Part shown: in pieces, positions 5,586-6,045 of the stretch | Position numbering within the stretch: the stretch's first letter is position 1 | How the letters are laid out: the number at the start of each line of letters is the position of its first letter | DNA from: Oligoflexia bacterium | GTDB taxonomy: Bacteria > Bdellovibrionota > JAFGOL01 | Assembly: GCA_016926495.1 (NCBI GenBank) | Contig: JAFGOL010000017.1 | Coordinates: forward strand, 1 to 6,045 | Length of the DNA: 6,045 nt | Direction: 5' to 3' | Notes under the pieces: model-generated | Told to the model about the DNA's origin: nothing | The model's database searches: none | The model's input: only the letters and a program-made list of their open reading frames with translations | Made by a program: the position numbers and the translations under genes

Positions 5586-6045
5586 TTAATCCTCCGCTTG
5601 CCTTTTTAAGTTTTGGAGAAAGATACTCACCGGTACTGGAACCTGAAACAGAAATGATTTCTTCCGGCGTACCCTGAAAAAGCACATAACCGCCGTTTTT
5701 ACCACCCTCAGGACCCAAATCAATAATATAGTCCGACATCTTTATTACTTCAAGATTATGTTCAATCACTATAACCGTATTACCCTGATCCCTCAATCTT
5801 AAAACTACGTCCATAAGTTTTTTTACATCTTCAAAATGCAACCCGGTGGTGGGTTCGTCAAGTATATACAGTGTTCTGCCCCTGTTCCTTTTTGAAAGCT
5901 CCCGCGCCAGTTTGATCCTCTGCGCCTCCCCGCCGGACAACGTGGTGGATGACTGGCCTAGCCTGATATAACCCAGCCCGACACTGTCCAGCATTTTCAG
6001 CTTTTCGTAAACCGGCCTTATATTCCTGAAAAAATCAAGGGACTC
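5569..6045 (-). CDS. uvrA: UvrA, excinuclease ABC subunit A (C-terminal 158 residues; N-terminus off the right edge)
   Basis: UvrA is the damage-recognition ATPase of nucleotide excision repair, loading UvrB in the cytosol. The open frame begins at the window edge with no start, so only the end of the second ABC ATPase domain is present. Counting from the edge, it shows [20 protein letters not shown] (residues 24-43, ABC signature), [13 protein letters not shown] (59-71, Walker B with catalytic Glu and D-loop), VIVIEHN (91-97, H-loop) and [11 protein letters not shown] (105-115), then the usual C-terminal tail through GTPEEI and TGEYLSP. A Met at 5994 is internal, not the start, because the conserved sequence continues before it. 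The full family protein is about 940 residues. The stop overlaps the uppP start by 17 bp, suggesting an operon. Confidence 0.97.
   Translation of the reverse strand, partial: ESLDFFRNIRPVYEKLKMLDSVGLGYIRLGQSSTTLSGGEAQRIKLARELSKRNRGRTLYILDEPTTGLHFEDVKKLMDVVLRLRDQGNTVIVIEHNLEVIKMSDYIIDLGPEGGKNGGYVLFQGTPEEIISVSGSSTGEYLSPKLKKASGGLNVRYT
5591..5595 (-). promoter_or_regulatory. Shine-Dalgarno GGAGG of uppP
   Basis: GGAGG lies 5 nt before the uppP ATG, inside the last codons of uvrA. It is the strongest ribosome-binding site in the window and fixes the uppP start. Confidence 0.75.

Noticed and set aside
1..6045. CRISPR arrays, tRNA or rRNA genes, insertion sequences, phage or integrase genes
   Set aside because: No direct-repeat arrays, RNA gene signatures, transposase motifs or terminal repeats were seen; nearly every base is inside a protein gene.

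Overview
The window is gene-dense bacterial DNA with six main protein genes, a seventh very small one, and almost no free intergenic space. The content points to a diderm (Gram-negative-type) bacterium: a lipobox lipoprotein resembling LptM, a DapF-fold protein, a peptidoglycan glycosyltransferase, and undecaprenyl-pyrophosphate phosphatase. I cannot place the organism more exactly. Several proteins are divergent enough to suggest an uncultured or poorly sampled phylum rather than a model proteobacterium.

Layout. A minus-strand cluster (1-1362) reads right to left: a 40-residue lipoprotein, a DapF homologue that has lost both catalytic cysteines, and folK, whose C-terminus runs off the left edge. 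A 53-bp divergent gap (1363-1415) carries back-to-back promoter-like elements and separates this from a plus-strand pair (1416-4318). The pair is a single-chain sigma-factor/anti-sigma-like membrane protein, followed with a 4-bp overlap by a GT51 peptidoglycan glycosyltransferase that looks like a class A PBP without its transpeptidase. A second minus-strand pair (4305-6045) converges on it with a 14-bp overlap: the C-terminal part of uvrA, then uppP with an unusual C-terminal domain of about 165 residues.

How the genes fit together. GT51 polymerises lipid II and releases undecaprenyl pyrophosphate, which UppP recycles. The sigma-like protein has a zinc-finger-type motif, one membrane span and a probable extracytoplasmic domain, so it is a plausible envelope sensor that could control its own operon with the GT51. 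The DapF-like protein sits where a meso-diaminopimelate enzyme would be expected, but its active site is rewritten. UvrA (DNA repair) and FolK (folate synthesis) are housekeeping genes.

The points most worth following up are the double Cys-to-Ser DapF homologue, the sigma/anti-sigma fusion, the C-terminally extended UppP, and the PBP-like glycosyltransferase that ends where the transpeptidase should begin.
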